From Lunatibacter salilacus (GTDB lineage Bacteria; Bacteroidota; Bacteroidia; Cytophagales; Cyclobacteriaceae), in assembly GCF_009797935.1 (NCBI RefSeq), contig NZ_VOLC01000007.1:62001-126000 (forward strand): a DNA stretch of 64,000 nucleotides, written 5' to 3'. Position numbers and translations under genes: made by a program. Below the pieces are notes generated by a model, which was not told the DNA's origin, made no database searches, and was given only the letters and a program-made list of their open reading frames with translations. Shown piece by piece: positions 34,606 to 44,133 of this stretch; position 1 is the first letter of the stretch; each line of letters starts with the position of its first letter.

Positions 34606-34608
34606 TTT

Positions 34609-35055
34609 TTAAAGCTTATTGACAGTTCCGCCGACCTTTTGAATAGCCTCTTCGGCGGAAGCAGAGAACTTGTGGGCACTTACATTTATTTTACTGGTAA
34701 GTTCGCCTGTTCCTAGGACTTTTACAACATCTTTTTTAGACATCAATCCATTTTCAATGAAAGTTTCCAATGAAATTGTATCTGTATTAAGTTTATCAAC
34801 CAAAATCTGAAGATCACCCAAATTTATAATTTGGTATTCAATTCGGTTAACATTCTTAAAACCGAATTTGGGCACTCTTCGCTGAAGAGGCATCTGACCA
34901 CCTTCAAAGCCTAATTTCGATTTATATCCAGATCTTGACTTTGCACCTTTGTGTCCCCGGGTAGAAGTACCACCTCTACCGGATCCCTGGCCCCTGCCGA
35001 TTCTTTTCCTGTTCTTGGTAGAACCTTCAGCAGGTGTTAATGTATGTAGTTTCAT
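34609..35055 (-). CDS. rplO: 50S ribosomal protein L15
   Basis: A 148-residue late-assembly 50S protein. The basic Gly-rich N-terminal arm (RGQGSGRGGTSTRGHKGAKS) reaches into domain II of 23S rRNA, and the globular C-terminal half ends in SAEEAIQKVGGTVNKL. It follows rpmD after a 52-nt gap that has a small GAACG/CGTTC hairpin (35091-35105). Confidence 0.97.
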   Translation of the reverse strand: MKLHTLTPAEGSTKNRKRIGRGQGSGRGGTSTRGHKGAKSRSGYKSKLGFEGGQMPLQRRVPKFGFKNVNRIEYQIINLGDLQILVDKLNTDTISLETFIENGLMSKKDVVKVLGTGELTSKINVSAHKFSASAEEAIQKVGGTVNKL

Positions 35056-35107
35056 TTGAAGTAAATTTTAACAATGGGCATGAACCTTAAGAACGTTTCA
35101 CGTTCGA

Positions 35108-35287
35108 TTAAGCTTCCTCCGATTTAACAAGGTGACTTACTTTATTGATCATCCCCATTATCTGAGGAGTACCTTCCACTTCAACGCTTTTATTGATCTT
35201 TCCAAGACCAAGAGCGATAATAGTAGCTTTTTGGTCTTTTGGACGTTTGATGGTACTTTTTATTTGTGTAATTCTATACTTTGCCAT
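35108..35287 (-). CDS. rpmD: 50S ribosomal protein L30
   Basis: A 59-residue protein, read as [20 protein letters not shown] at the start and HLVKSEEA at the end. It has the L30 ferredoxin-like pattern with [17 protein letters not shown]. It lies 4 bp after rpsE and before rplO, the standard position. Confidence 0.96.
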   Translation of the reverse strand: MAKYRITQIKSTIKRPKDQKATIIALGLGKINKSVEVEGTPQIMGMINKVSHLVKSEEA

Positions 35288-35291
35288 CTAC

Positions 35292-35810
35292 CTACCCATT
35301 AAATACCTTAGATAATTTAACACTTCTTTGTTGAGATACAGCAATAGCATCTCTCATATGCTCCAACGCATCCACGGTAGCTTTCACCACATTGTGCGGG
35401 TTTGAGGAACCTTTGGATTTGGCCAGGATATCAGAATAACCGGCACTTTCCAATACCGCCCGCATTGCACCGCCTGCCAATACGCCCGTACCTGGAGCAG
35501 CTGGCTTAATCAAAACGAATCCACCTCCAAATTTCCCAAGTTGCTCATGGGGAACAGTACCTTTATACAAAGGAACTTTTATCAAGTTCTTCTTAGCGTC
35601 TTCTATACCTTTTGTAATAGCATCTGTCACCTCATTGGCTTTACCTAAGCCATAACCAACGATTCCGTTGCCATCACCTACCACTACAATTGCAGAGAAG
35701 GAGAATCTTCTACCTCCCTTTACAACCTTAGCGACACGGTTGATAGCCACTACTTTTTCTTTTAATTCAGTTTCAGTAGCCCTTATGGGTTTCTTTCTTA
35801 TCTGGGACAT
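35292..35810 (-). CDS. rpsE: 30S ribosomal protein S5
   Basis: A 172-residue protein with an N-terminal double-stranded RNA-binding fold ([18 protein letters not shown]) and a C-terminal S5 domain ([20 protein letters not shown]). It borders the mRNA entry tunnel and affects decoding accuracy. Its gene is 8 bp after rplR. Confidence 0.98.
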   Translation of the reverse strand: MSQIRKKPIRATETELKEKVVAINRVAKVVKGGRRFSFSAIVVVGDGNGIVGYGLGKANEVTDAITKGIEDAKKNLIKVPLYKGTVPHEQLGKFGGGFVLIKPAAPGTGVLAGGAMRAVLESAGYSDILAKSKGSSNPHNVVKATVDALEHMRDAIAVSQQRSVKLSKVFNG

Positions 35811-35818
35811 AATATCTA

Positions 35819-36169
35819 TTAAAATTTAAGGCCAGCTTCTCTGGCACCGTCGGCCAAAGCTTTAACATTACCATGAAAGAGATATCCGCTCCTATCAAAA
35901 ACCACTTCGGTGATTCCACCTGCAAGTGCCTTCTCAGCCAACTTCTTACCAACCTCTTTAGAAAGGGGAATATTGGTGTTGCTCTTCTCTCCTAGCTCTT
36001 TTGAGGATGCCGCGGCAATGGTGTGACCTAAGAGGTCATTTATAATTTGGGCATATATACCGGTATTGCTTTTGAATACCGCCAATCTAGGCCTAGAATC
36101 AGTACCGGAAATTTTCCTCCGAATACTCTTTTTGATTCTCAGTCTTCTTTTATTCTTATTAAAAGCCAT
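35819..36169 (-). CDS. rplR: 50S ribosomal protein L18
   Basis: A 116-residue 5S rRNA-binding protein with a basic N-terminal arm ([18 protein letters not shown]) and the L18 core ([43 protein letters not shown]). It is 7 bp after rplF. Confidence 0.98.
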   Translation of the reverse strand: MAFNKNKRRLRIKKSIRRKISGTDSRPRLAVFKSNTGIYAQIINDLLGHTIAAASSKELGEKSNTNIPLSKEVGKKLAEKALAGGITEVVFDRSGYLFHGNVKALADGAREAGLKF

Positions 36170-36176
36170 GTCTCAG

Positions 36177-36734
36177 TTATTTTTTAGCAGAAGTTTTACC
36201 AGCTTTTCTTCGGACTTTCTCTCCGACAAAGCGAACACCTTTTCCTTTGAACGGCTCAACTTTCCTGAAAGACTTAATCTTCGCAGCAATTTGACCAATC
36301 AATTCCTTATCAACACCTTCCAGCGTGATCAAAGGGTTCTTGCCTTTAGGAGTCTCGGTCTTAATTGAAATTTCCTGGGGAAGCGCAAAGATGATATTGT
36401 GGGAATACCCTAAGGCCAGTTCCAACAATTGTCCTTGGTTGGTAGCTTTATAACCTACACCTACCAATTCCAACTCCCTCTTATATCCTTCGTTTACTCC
36501 GATCACCATGTTGTTGATCAGTGAACGATACAGTCCGTGGAGTGACTTATGCCTTTTGGATTCGGTCGGCCGTTCTACAACAACCTGACTTCCGGCAACT
36601 TCTACTTTTATATCCGGATTAACTTCCTGATATAATGTACCTTTGGGACCTTTAACAGTGACCTGATTATGTTTGGACACGTCTACAGTAACACCCGCTG
36701 GTATATCTATTGGTTTTTTACCTATTCTTGACAT
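36177..36734 (-). CDS. rplF: 50S ribosomal protein L6
   Basis: A 185-residue protein with two tandem L6 domains and a basic tail (GEKVRRKAGKTSAKK). It sits near the factor-binding stalk base. The start MSRIGKKPIDIPAGV is characteristic. It lies 9 bp after rpsH. Confidence 0.98.
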   Translation of the reverse strand: MSRIGKKPIDIPAGVTVDVSKHNQVTVKGPKGTLYQEVNPDIKVEVAGSQVVVERPTESKRHKSLHGLYRSLINNMVIGVNEGYKRELELVGVGYKATNQGQLLELALGYSHNIIFALPQEISIKTETPKGKNPLITLEGVDKELIGQIAAKIKSFRKVEPFKGKGVRFVGEKVRRKAGKTSAKK

Positions 36735-36743
36735 CGTATTGAA

Positions 36744-37139
36744 TTAATAGACGTAGCAAAGTACTTCTCCGCCAACACCTTCAGTGCGGGCTTCTTTGTC
36801 AGTCATGATTCCCTTTGAGGTAGAGATGATGGCTACGCCAAGACCGTTAATCACCCGGGGAAGGGAATCTTTGTTTACATACTTTCTCAAACCTGGCTTA
36901 CTTATTCTAGTCAGGTTAACTATTGCATTCTCTTTGGTAGTTGGGTTATATTTCAAAGCGATCTTAATGGATCCCTGAGGACCATTTTCATCAAATTTAT
37001 AGTTTTGAATATACCCCTTGTCAAAGAGCACTTTGGTCATCTCCTTCTTCACATTGGAAGCAGGGATCTCCACAATCCGGTGAGAAGCCTTGATGGCGTT
37101 TCTCAACCTGGTCAGATAATCAGCTATTGGATCAGTCAT
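36744..37139 (-). CDS. rpsH: 30S ribosomal protein S8
   Basis: A 131-residue 16S central-domain binder and a known translational repressor of spc-type operons. The C-terminal RNA-binding region [21 protein letters not shown] is intact. An 85-nt gap separates it from rpsN, the longest inside this gene series, and holds a promoter-like sequence and a small hairpin. Confidence 0.98.
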   Translation of the reverse strand: MTDPIADYLTRLRNAIKASHRIVEIPASNVKKEMTKVLFDKGYIQNYKFDENGPQGSIKIALKYNPTTKENAIVNLTRISKPGLRKYVNKDSLPRVINGLGVAIISTSKGIMTDKEARTEGVGGEVLCYVY

Positions 37140-37160
37140 ATTTATAATATAGTCTAACTA

Positions 37161-37179
37161 CACGCTCCCAATGGGCGTG
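37161..37179 (-). promoter_or_regulatory. Leader hairpin upstream of rpsH
   Basis: CACGC (37161-37165) pairs with GCGTG (37175-37179) around a 9-nt loop. It would lie at the very 5' end of a transcript from the promoter at 37180 and 22 nt before the rpsH ATG. It could be a ribosomal-protein regulatory leader or a 5' protective stem. Confidence 0.35.
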
Positions 37180-37210
37180 CAAAGTTACACAATGATTCTA
37201 AGAATAAAAA
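37180..37210 (-). promoter_or_regulatory. Possible internal promoter before rpsH
   Basis: The minus strand carries a perfect TAACTTTG (37180-37187) with TTTT 19 nt upstream (37207-37210) in place of TTTG. It is located in the only sizeable gap within the S10/spc genes. Confidence 0.45.
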
Positions 37211-37224
37211 CATTTGTCTGATTT

Positions 37225-37494
37225 TTACCAGCTCGATTTAGTGATACCAGGTATCTTGCCCGCAGAGGCCATTTCCCTGAAAGTTACCCTGTTTATGCCA
37301 AACTTTCTCATATATCCTTTAGGACGTCCGGTAAGTTTGCATCGGTTGTGTAACCTTACTGGCGATGCATTTTTAGGTAGTTTGTCTAGCGCTTCAAAAT
37401 CACCGGCTGCCTTTAAGTCTGCTCTTTTTTTAGCGTATTTGGCTACCAGGCGTTCTCTTTTTCTCTCTCGAGCTTTGATCGACTCTTTTGCCAT
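37225..37494 (-). CDS. rpsN: 30S ribosomal protein S14 (zinc-free long form)
   Basis: An 89-residue protein of the long C-minus S14 type ([39 protein letters not shown], ends PGITKSSW). It lacks the CxxC...CxxC zinc ribbon of the 61-residue form. It lies 2 bp after rplE. Confidence 0.98.
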   Translation of the reverse strand: MAKESIKARERKRERLVAKYAKKRADLKAAGDFEALDKLPKNASPVRLHNRCKLTGRPKGYMRKFGINRVTFREMASAGKIPGITKSSW

Positions 37495-37496
37495 GA

Positions 37497-38057
37497 TTAG
37501 ATTTCTTTATTGTTGTTTATGAATGGCATTCCCAATGCTTTAAGCAAAGCCAAAGCCTCTTCATCTGTTTCCGCAGTCGTCACCAGCGTGATATCCATTC
37601 CGGAGATCCGGTTGACTTTTTCAATGCTGATTTCAGGGAAAATGATCTGCTCCGTGACACCTAGTGTATAGTTGCCTCTTCCGTCAAATCCTTTGTCTGA
37701 AATACCTTTAAAATCACGAACCCTTGGTAATGCGATAGTTACCAACCTGTCCAAAAATTCAAACATCCGGTTTCCCCGAAGGGTGACCTTGGCTCCAATT
37801 GGCATTCCTTCTCTAAGTTTAAAGTTGGAGATGGAATTTTTTGCTTTGGTAGCAACTGCACGCTGACCGGAAATGAGCGAAAGCTCTTCTACTCCTTGGT
37901 CCACTAGCTTCTTGTCGGCTACAGCAGCTCCAATACCTTTGTTGATGACAATTTTCGTCAACTTAGGGACCTGCATGACCGACTTATATTGAAATTTCTC
38001 CTTAAGACCGGCAGAAATTTCAGAAACAAATTTTTCTTTTAATCTAGGATTAGCCAT
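37497..38057 (-). CDS. rplE: 50S ribosomal protein L5
   Basis: A 186-residue 5S rRNA-binding protein that touches the P-site tRNA T-loop. Characteristic stretches are [30 protein letters not shown] and [14 protein letters not shown]. It overlaps rplX by 8 bp. Confidence 0.98.
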   Translation of the reverse strand: MANPRLKEKFVSEISAGLKEKFQYKSVMQVPKLTKIVINKGIGAAVADKKLVDQGVEELSLISGQRAVATKAKNSISNFKLREGMPIGAKVTLRGNRMFEFLDRLVTIALPRVRDFKGISDKGFDGRGNYTLGVTEQIIFPEISIEKVNRISGMDITLVTTAETDEEALALLKALGMPFINNNKEI

Positions 38058-38394
38058 TGATTACCTCCCCGGTTTTCTTTGAATACCTTACTAATTTACC
38101 ATTATCGCCTGCTTTTCTACCTATTCGAGTAGCATCTCCTGTTGTAGGATCTACCAACATTAGGTTGCTGGCGTGTATGGAAGCTTCCTTCTTTTCGATT
38201 CCACCCTGAGGAGAATTTGCGGTAGGTTTTACATGTTTGGTTACCATGTTCAATCCTTCCACGATTACTCTTCTTTTTTGGATGTTTACAGAAAGCACTT
38301 TACCTTTCTTGCCCTTGTCATCACCGGCGATTACCAATACGGTATCTCCGGATTTGATGTGCATCTTGGGTTGTTTATCTGATTTTTTTTCCAT
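38050..38394 (-). CDS. rplX: 50S ribosomal protein L24
   Basis: A 114-residue assembly-initiator protein with a KOW motif ([19 protein letters not shown] at about residues 13-31). The N-terminus ([10 protein letters not shown]) is about ten residues longer than usual. Its gene overlaps the downstream rplE start by 8 bp. Confidence 0.97.
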   Translation of the reverse strand: MEKKSDKQPKMHIKSGDTVLVIAGDDKGKKGKVLSVNIQKRRVIVEGLNMVTKHVKPTANSPQGGIEKKEASIHASNLMLVDPTTGDATRIGRKAGDNGKLVRYSKKTGEVING

Positions 38395-38396
38395 TT

Positions 38397-38765
38397 TTAA
38401 AGTACTTCAGGGGCCAATGATACAATTTTCATAAACTGCTTTTCACGCAGCTCTCTCGCAACAGGGCCAAATATACGCGTGCCTCTCGGCTCATCGTTGT
38501 TGTTTAGAAGTACAGCGGCGTTATCCTCAAAACGGATATAAGATCCGTCTTTTCTGCGCACTTCTTTCTTGGTTCTCACGATAACCGCTTTAGAAACGGT
38601 ACCTTTTTTCATGCTGCTGGATGAAAGAGCCGACTTAACAGTGACGACAACCTTGTCACCGATGGAAGCATATCTCCTTCCAGTTCCGCCCAATACACGG
38701 ATGACAAGCACTTCTTTAGCACCTGAATTATCCGCGACACTCAATCTTGATTCTTGTTGTATCAT
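38397..38765 (-). CDS. rplN: 50S ribosomal protein L14
   Basis: A 122-residue barrel protein of the subunit interface (bridge B5/B8). It begins [18 protein letters not shown] and ends with [10 protein letters not shown], as in the family. It is 2 bp after rpsQ. Confidence 0.98.
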   Translation of the reverse strand: MIQQESRLSVADNSGAKEVLVIRVLGGTGRRYASIGDKVVVTVKSALSSSSMKKGTVSKAVIVRTKKEVRRKDGSYIRFEDNAAVLLNNNDEPRGTRIFGPVARELREKQFMKIVSLAPEVL

Positions 38766-38767
38766 GA

Positions 38768-39031
38768 TTATTTAGCTCTTTCTATAATTTCTACTAATCT
38801 CCAACGCTTTCTCTTGCTCAGCGGACGAGTTTCGCTAATCCGTACCAGGTCACCTGGCTTGGAATCATTGGTCTCGTCATGAGCCATAAATTTGGTAGTC
38901 CTGGCAACAAATTTGCCATAGATCGGGTGTTTCACCTTTCTTTCTACGGCAACTGTTATGGATTTATCCATACTGTTGCTTACTACCTTTCCTATTCTTT
39001 CTTTACGCAGGTTTCTTTCTATAGTAGCCAT
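38768..39031 (-). CDS. rpsQ: 30S ribosomal protein S17
   Basis: An 87-residue OB-fold 16S-binding protein ([39 protein letters not shown]). It is 8 bp after rpmC. Confidence 0.98.
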   Translation of the reverse strand: MATIERNLRKERIGKVVSNSMDKSITVAVERKVKHPIYGKFVARTTKFMAHDETNDSKPGDLVRISETRPLSKRKRWRLVEIIERAK

Positions 39032-39039
39032 ATTATATA

Positions 39040-39234
39040 TTATTTAGCCAGTTGTTTTTCCCGCAAAAAAGTTTTCAATCTTGCGACCAATCTTTTTGCT
39101 TCCTTGATCTTGTTCGGATTCTCAATGGGAGAAATAGCATGAGCAAACTTCAACTTGGTCAAATTTTCCTGCTCGGCTACAATACGCTCATTAATTTCGC
39201 TCTCCGTGAGGGCGTTGATTTCAGTATTCTTCAT
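39040..39234 (-). CDS. rpmC: 50S ribosomal protein L29
   Basis: A 64-residue two-helix protein near the tunnel exit, where chaperones and SRP dock. It reads [19 protein letters not shown] and has a C-terminal [15 protein letters not shown]. It is 8 bp after rplP. Confidence 0.97.
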   Translation of the reverse strand: MKNTEINALTESEINERIVAEQENLTKLKFAHAISPIENPNKIKEAKRLVARLKTFLREKQLAK

Positions 39235-39242
39235 CGCTATAA

Positions 39243-39662
39243 TTATCCTACGTATTCTCTACGTACCACAAATTTTGTACTGACTGGAAGTTTTTGCTGA
39301 GCCAATCTTAACGCCTCTTGTGCTACTTCCATTGTCACTCCGGTTGCTTCAAAAAGGATTGTTCCTGGCTTAATTACCGCAACCCAGTATTCAGGAGCTC
39401 CTTTACCTTTACCCATACGCACCTCAGCCGGCTTCTTGGTGATCGGCTTGTCAGGGAAAATCCTGATCCAAACCTGACCCTCTCGCTTCATTGCCCTGGT
39501 CATCGCAATACGGGCGGCTTCTATCTGACGGGATGTAATCCATCCCGGTTCCAAAGATTTAATGCCGAAGTTTCCGAATGAAAGTGTATGGCCACGCTGG
39601 GCAATACCCTTCACTCTCCCCTTATGCATTTTTCTATATTTCGTTTTTCTTGGCTGTAACAT
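39243..39662 (-). CDS. rplP: 50S ribosomal protein L16
   Basis: A 139-residue protein that contacts the A-site tRNA elbow. It begins [16 protein letters not shown] and contains [19 protein letters not shown] and [17 protein letters not shown]. It follows rpsC by 22 bp. Confidence 0.98.
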   Translation of the reverse strand: MLQPRKTKYRKMHKGRVKGIAQRGHTLSFGNFGIKSLEPGWITSRQIEAARIAMTRAMKREGQVWIRIFPDKPITKKPAEVRMGKGKGAPEYWVAVIKPGTILFEATGVTMEVAQEALRLAQQKLPVSTKFVVRREYVG

Positions 39663-39684
39663 GATTGGTCAATTAGGGTGAAAA

Positions 39685-40425
39685 TTAGTTACTCTTCTTT
39701 CTTCTTTTCGGTCCTCCCTCTCTTCTTCTTCTGTTACCAGCAGGCGCGTTGTTCGCTTTGGAATCCGCCGCAGAAGCCTGGTTTGGAGACAAGTCTCTTT
39801 TACCATATACTTCACCTTTGAATATCCATACCTTGATGCCGATAATTCCGTAGACAGTATTGGCCTCTGATATCGCATAGTCAACATCCGCTCTGATGGT
39901 GTGAAGGGGAATTCTTCCTTCCTTATACATTTCGGATCTCGCCATTTCTGCGCCACCCAACCTACCGGATAACTTCACCTTTATACCCTCTGCGCCTACC
40001 CGCATGGTAGCCGCAATGGACTGCTTCATTGCTCTTCTAAAAGAAATCCTTGCTTCCAACTGCTGGGCGATAGACTCACCCACTAGCTTAGCATCCATTT
40101 CGGGACGTTTGATCTCAAATATATTGATCTGAACATCCTTGTTGGTCAATTTCTTCAATTCTTCCTTAAGCTTGTCAACTTCAGAGCCTCCTTTACCAAT
40201 GACAACGCCCGGTCGGGCAGTTTGGATGGTAAGAGTGATTCTCTTTAACGTACGCTCTATGATTACTTTGGAGATACCTCCTTTTGGAATCCTTGCATAC
40301 ACGTAATTTCGGATTTTCTGATCCTCATAAAGTTTATCTGCAAAGTCTCTGCCTCCGTACCAATTAGAGTCCCAGCCCTTGATGATACCAAGCCTAAAAC
40401 CAATAGGGTTTACTTTCTGTCCCAT
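39685..40425 (-). CDS. rpsC: 30S ribosomal protein S3
   Basis: A 246-residue protein with a KH type-2 domain ([20 protein letters not shown] near residues 72-91) and the S3 C-terminal domain. It lines the mRNA entry channel. The tail after residue 212 ([19 protein letters not shown] onward) is a basic low-complexity extension typical of this phylum. It is 3 bp after rplV. Confidence 0.98.
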   Translation of the reverse strand: MGQKVNPIGFRLGIIKGWDSNWYGGRDFADKLYEDQKIRNYVYARIPKGGISKVIIERTLKRITLTIQTARPGVVIGKGGSEVDKLKEELKKLTNKDVQINIFEIKRPEMDAKLVGESIAQQLEARISFRRAMKQSIAATMRVGAEGIKVKLSGRLGGAEMARSEMYKEGRIPLHTIRADVDYAISEANTVYGIIGIKVWIFKGEVYGKRDLSPNQASAADSKANNAPAGNRRRREGGPKRRKKSN

Positions 40426-40428
40426 ATG

Positions 40429-40818
40429 TTAGTTTGCTTTTTCATTTGATTCCACAACATCAGCGGTAACTAAATCACTGACTGAATCAATGACAAGGGT
40501 TACATGATTTGATCTTTTACGTATTCTGTGTGCCCTACCCTGTGGTGCAGGTCTAAGTCTTTTCAACATGCGCCCACCATCTACCATGATAGTCTTCACA
40601 TAGAGATCAGCATCTTCCAGTTTTTCATCCGGATTCTTCGCCTGCCAGTTTGCCACTGCGGACAACACGAGCTTTTCCAATTTTATCGCACCATGGTTAG
40701 GTGAAAACTTGAGGAGACTCAAGGCGTGACCAACTTTTTTGCCTCGGATTAAATCCGCTACTAGGCGCATTTTCCGTGGAGAGGTAGGAACATCGTTTAA
40801 TCTTGCTATTGCTTCCAT
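40429..40818 (-). CDS. rplV: 50S ribosomal protein L22
   Basis: A 129-residue protein whose beta-hairpin ([20 protein letters not shown]) lines the exit tunnel near the macrolide site. The C-terminal ten or so residues are an acidic extension (VVESNEKAN). It is 2 bp after rpsS. Confidence 0.98.
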   Translation of the reverse strand: MEAIARLNDVPTSPRKMRLVADLIRGKKVGHALSLLKFSPNHGAIKLEKLVLSAVANWQAKNPDEKLEDADLYVKTIMVDGGRMLKRLRPAPQGRAHRIRKRSNHVTLVIDSVSDLVTADVVESNEKAN

Positions 40819-40820
40819 GA

Positions 40821-41099
40821 TTATCTCTTTCCTTTATCTTTTTTGGCAATGTGTCCTCTGAAATTTCTGGTTGGGGCAAATTCTCCCAACTTGTGACCTA
40901 CCATGTTGTCAGTTACGAATACCGGAATAAATTTATTTCCGTTATGAACCGCAAAGGTATGGCCTACAAAATCCGGGGAAATCATCGATCTTCTTGACCA
41001 AGTCTTGATCACCGATTTTTTTCCGGATTCGTTCATCGTATCCACTTTTTTGGCCAAATGGTGTTCTATATACGGACCTTTTTTTAATGAACGTGCCAT
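40821..41099 (-). CDS. rpsS: 30S ribosomal protein S19
   Basis: A 92-residue head protein ([35 protein letters not shown]) that pairs with S13. It is 2 bp after rplB. Confidence 0.98.
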   Translation of the reverse strand: MARSLKKGPYIEHHLAKKVDTMNESGKKSVIKTWSRRSMISPDFVGHTFAVHNGNKFIPVFVTDNMVGHKLGEFAPTRNFRGHIAKKDKGKR

Positions 41100-41101
41100 A
41101 G

Positions 41102-41926
41102 TTATTTAGATCTTCTGCTAATGATAAGTTTATTGGAATATTTCTTTGGAGACCTGGTCTTCTTTCCTTTTGAAAGCAAACCATTCCTCGAACGAGGGTG
41201 ACCTCCAGATGATCTTCCTTCACCACCACCCATAGGGTGATCGACAGGGTTCATCGCTACACCTCTTGTACGAGGCCTTCTACCAAGCCACCTGTTTCTT
41301 CCCGCCTTACCAAGCACCACGTTCATGTGATCTCCGTTGGACACGGTACCGACAGTCGCTTTACAGGTAGCCAATACCATCCGCATTTCTCCAGAAGGAA
41401 GCTTAACTGTAACATACTTACCCTCTCGGGCTACGATCTGCGCATATGTGCCCGCACTCCTTGCCATTGCTCCACCCTTACCAGGCTTCAACTCAATGTT
41501 ATGGATAATGGTACCCAATGGAATATTGTTAATTGCCATTGCGTTACCAACCTCGGGAGCTACACTTTCCCCTGAAATTATTTGCTGACCAACACTGAGG
41601 CCTTCAGGAGCCACGATATACGTTTTTGCACCATCAACATAATACAAAAGCGCTATCCTTGCAGAACGGTTAGGATCATATTCGATACTATGTACCACTG
41701 CAGGAACTCCGTCTTTGTCTCTTTTAAAGTCAAGGACTCTCAATCTTTTTTTATGTCCGCCACCGAGATATCGGTTGGTCATTTTTCCAGAATTGTTTCT
41801 ACCGCCTGATTTCTTCAAGGGCGCCAGCAAACTCTTCTCCGGTGTTGACTTGGTAATCTCCGTAAATGCAGGAGCTACTCTGAATCTGGTACCGGGAGTT
41901 ACGGGCTTTAGTTTTTTAACTGCCAT
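41102..41926 (-). CDS. rplB: 50S ribosomal protein L2
   Basis: A 274-residue protein near the peptidyl-transferase centre. The conserved loop [18 protein letters not shown] with its essential His is present. OB-like and SH3-like RNA-binding domains precede it. It lies 13 bp after rplW. Confidence 0.98.
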   Translation of the reverse strand: MAVKKLKPVTPGTRFRVAPAFTEITKSTPEKSLLAPLKKSGGRNNSGKMTNRYLGGGHKKRLRVLDFKRDKDGVPAVVHSIEYDPNRSARIALLYYVDGAKTYIVAPEGLSVGQQIISGESVAPEVGNAMAINNIPLGTIIHNIELKPGKGGAMARSAGTYAQIVAREGKYVTVKLPSGEMRMVLATCKATVGTVSNGDHMNVVLGKAGRNRWLGRRPRTRGVAMNPVDHPMGGGEGRSSGGHPRSRNGLLSKGKKTRSPKKYSNKLIISRRSK

Positions 41927-41939
41927 GATTATGATTCAA

Positions 41940-42227
41940 TTAAATTTCTCCGTAAAAGTCTATAATCTCGCCTTCAGCCACCTGAATGATAGCCTTTTTG
42001 AAGGCGTTGGTGTATCCGGATACTATTTTTGCTTTGGTGTATCTGGTTTTCTTTTTGGCTGCGTAGCGCATCGTGCGCACCTCAACCACCTTCACACCGT
42101 ACATATCTTCAACGGCTTTCTTGATCTGAGGCTTCTTGGCTGTCTTTTCTACAACAAACCCATACACCCCGCGGTCATTCATCGCTGAAATCTTCTCTGT
42201 AATCAAAGGCTTTTTTAATACGTTCAT
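41940..42227 (-). CDS. rplW: 50S ribosomal protein L23
   Basis: A 95-residue tunnel-exit protein that docks trigger factor and SRP. It starts MNVLKKPLITEKISAM and contains FVVEKTAKKPQIKKAVEDMYGVKV. It is 4 bp after rplD. Confidence 0.98.
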   Translation of the reverse strand: MNVLKKPLITEKISAMNDRGVYGFVVEKTAKKPQIKKAVEDMYGVKVVEVRTMRYAAKKKTRYTKAKIVSGYTNAFKKAIIQVAEGEIIDFYGEI

Positions 42228-42231
42228 CTTC

Positions 42232-42861
42232 TTACTTTGATAAAAGGGTTTCTAACTTACTAACTGAGCCTTCACAAAGAACTAAGCTGTCTGCATTCAA
42301 AAGCTCGTATGTGTTTACATCTTCCACGACCATCACTTTCGTTTTTGGTACGTTTCTGCTTGACAAAACTACATTTTTGTTTACATCTGGCATCAAAAGC
42401 AATGTCTTCTTGCCACTAAGAGAAAGACTCGCCATCAAGTCAATGTAGGATTTGGTCTTTGGAGCATCGAATGTTAGGTCTTCCAAAATGAATACACTGT
42501 TATCGATTGCCTTATATGAAAACGCTGACTTTCTAGCCAACTGCTTCAACTTTTTGTTCAACTTGAACGAGTAGTCTCTTGGTCTAGGACCGAATACACG
42601 TCCACCTCCCCTGAATACAGGAGATTTGATAGAACCGGCTCTGGCTCCGCCAGTACCTTTTTGCTTTTTGATTTTCTTGGTAGATCCAGCTATTTCTGCT
42701 CTTTCCTTGGACTTGTGAGTTCCCTGACGTTGGTTGGCCAAGTACTGCTTCACATCCAAATAGATTGCGTGGTCATTCGGCTTGATGCCGAAAATATCGT
42801 CTGAAAGAGTTACTTTTCTGCCGGTATCCTCACCGTTATGTTTTAATATCGCTAATTCCAT
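42232..42861 (-). CDS. rplD: 50S ribosomal protein L4
   Basis: A 209-residue protein. The extended tunnel loop carries KKQKGTGGARAGSIKSPVF and RGGGRVFGPRPRDY. L4 represses the S10 operon in enterobacteria through a leader hairpin; whether it acts on the hairpin found before rplC here is open. It is 4 bp after rplC. Confidence 0.98.
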   Translation of the reverse strand: MELAILKHNGEDTGRKVTLSDDIFGIKPNDHAIYLDVKQYLANQRQGTHKSKERAEIAGSTKKIKKQKGTGGARAGSIKSPVFRGGGRVFGPRPRDYSFKLNKKLKQLARKSAFSYKAIDNSVFILEDLTFDAPKTKSYIDLMASLSLSGKKTLLLMPDVNKNVVLSSRNVPKTKVMVVEDVNTYELLNADSLVLCEGSVSKLETLLSK

Positions 42862-42865
42862 CTTC

Positions 42866-43498
42866 TTACTTCTCTAGAATTACAAAAGAATTTTTCGGGC
42901 CAGGAACAGATCCACTGACAAGAATCAAATTCTTGTCGGTGTAGATTTTGAGCACCCGCAGGTTAACCACTTTCACTCGATCTCCACCCATTCTTCCGGC
43001 CATTCGCATACCCTTGAAAACCCTTGAAGGCCATGAACAGGCACCGATAGAACCAGGGTGTCTTGCTCTGTTGTGCTGACCGTGAGTCTGCCCGCCAACA
43101 CCGCCAAAACCATGACGCTTGACAACACCTTGAAATCCTTTACCCTTAGAGGTACCAATGGCATCGATGAAGTCTCCTTCAACAAATACCTGATCCGCAA
43201 TTACAGTCTTTCCAAGATCAACCTGACCTTCGAACTCCACGCGGAAATCTCTGAATTCAACAACCTTCTGCTTTGGCGTAGTGCCAGCCTTTTTGAAATG
43301 GCCAACCAATGGTTTGGGCGTATTTTTTTCTTTACGCTCACCATATGCCAATTGAACAGCGTTGTACCCGTCTGATTCAACATTTTTTACTTGCGTAACT
43401 ACGCAAGGACCAGCTTCTAATAACGTGCATGCAACATTACGTCCATCGGCACTAAAAATACTAGTCATTCCAACTTTTCTTCCTATTATTCCAGACAT
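42866..43498 (-). CDS. rplC: 50S ribosomal protein L3
   Basis: A 210-residue protein. Its central extension [20 protein letters not shown] reaches the peptidyl-transferase centre. It heads the long rplC-to-rplQ transcription unit, preceded by its own strong promoter and a structured leader and separated from rpsJ by a terminator. Confidence 0.98.
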   Translation of the reverse strand: MSGIIGRKVGMTSIFSADGRNVACTLLEAGPCVVTQVKNVESDGYNAVQLAYGERKEKNTPKPLVGHFKKAGTTPKQKVVEFRDFRVEFEGQVDLGKTVIADQVFVEGDFIDAIGTSKGKGFQGVVKRHGFGGVGGQTHGQHNRARHPGSIGACSWPSRVFKGMRMAGRMGGDRVKVVNLRVLKIYTDKNLILVSGSVPGPKNSFVILEK

Positions 43499-43524
43499 CT
43501 TCTGTAGTATAATAAACCATGAAA

Positions 43525-43546
43525 CACAGGCATCTACACACCTGTG
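43525..43546 (-). promoter_or_regulatory. Hairpin in the rplC leader
   Basis: CACAGG (43525-43530) pairs with CCTGTG (43541-43546) around a 10-nt loop inside the 5' leader of the rplC unit, about 27 nt before the ATG. It is a candidate site for ribosomal-protein autoregulation. Confidence 0.4.
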
Positions 43547-43562
43547 CTTTTTTAAAGGACTG

Positions 43563-43593
43563 CAAAGTTAGCAATTTATACTCACCTTACAAA
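43563..43593 (-). promoter_or_regulatory. Promoter of the rplC-rplQ ribosomal operon
   Basis: TTTG (43590-43593), exactly 19 nt, then TAACTTTG (43563-43570) on the minus strand: a perfect Bacteroidota consensus. It leaves a leader of roughly 60 nt before rplC. The remaining gap sequence up to the rpsJ terminator (43594-43767) shows nothing else I can identify. Confidence 0.8.
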
Positions 43594-43767
43594 TCCCAAC
43601 TTTAATATTTTCAATTATTTAGGTAATTAATTTAGCCTTTAGGAACCTTTTTCAGGCAATATCACCTCTTTGCATTTTAATCACCGTACATATCCCAGCT
43701 ATGCGGAAACGAACAGACCGAAATCCATCTGTTAATCACTTTATGTGGAAAGTCCTATTCACAAAAA

Positions 43768-43793
43768 AAACCTGCGCGATGTCGCGCAGGTTT
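43768..43793 (-). terminator. Terminator after rpsJ
   Basis: A perfect 12-bp stem AAACCTGCGCGA/TCGCGCAGGTTT with a 2-nt loop, and on the minus strand an uninterrupted T-run. It lies 21 bp after the rpsJ stop and splits the str unit from the rplC unit. Confidence 0.9.
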
Positions 43794-43814
43794 CATTAGA
43801 ATATTGGCAGAAGG

Positions 43815-44120
43815 TCAGACCTTAATTTCAACATCAACTCCACTTGGAAGCTCAATTTTCATCAACGCATCTACTGTCTTTGAACTGTTTGAATAGATAT
43901 CCACCAGACGCTTGTAGGTGCAAAGCTGAAACTGCTCACGGGATTTCTTATTGACGTGAGGAGATCTCAACACCGTAAACTTCTCCTTTTTTGTAGGAAG
44001 TGGGATGGGACCTACGACGACAGCGCCTGTAGATTTTACAGCTTTAACGATTTTCTCTGATGACTTATCCACCAGGCTGTGATCGTATGATTTTAGTTTT
44101 ATTCTTATCTTCTGATTCAT
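43815..44120 (-). CDS. rpsJ: 30S ribosomal protein S10 / NusE
   Basis: A 101-residue protein with roles in the 30S head and, with NusB, in transcription antitermination. The start at 44120 ([15 protein letters not shown]) gives the family length; an upstream extension of the frame would overlap fusA and adds an unrelated basic peptide. It is attached to the end of the rpsL-rpsG-fusA unit, 13 bp after fusA, and is followed by a terminator. Confidence 0.97.
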   Translation of the reverse strand: MNQKIRIKLKSYDHSLVDKSSEKIVKAVKSTGAVVVGPIPLPTKKEKFTVLRSPHVNKKSREQFQLCTYKRLVDIYSNSSKTVDALMKIELPSGVDVEIKV

Positions 44121-44133
44121 TTTCTGTAAATAT

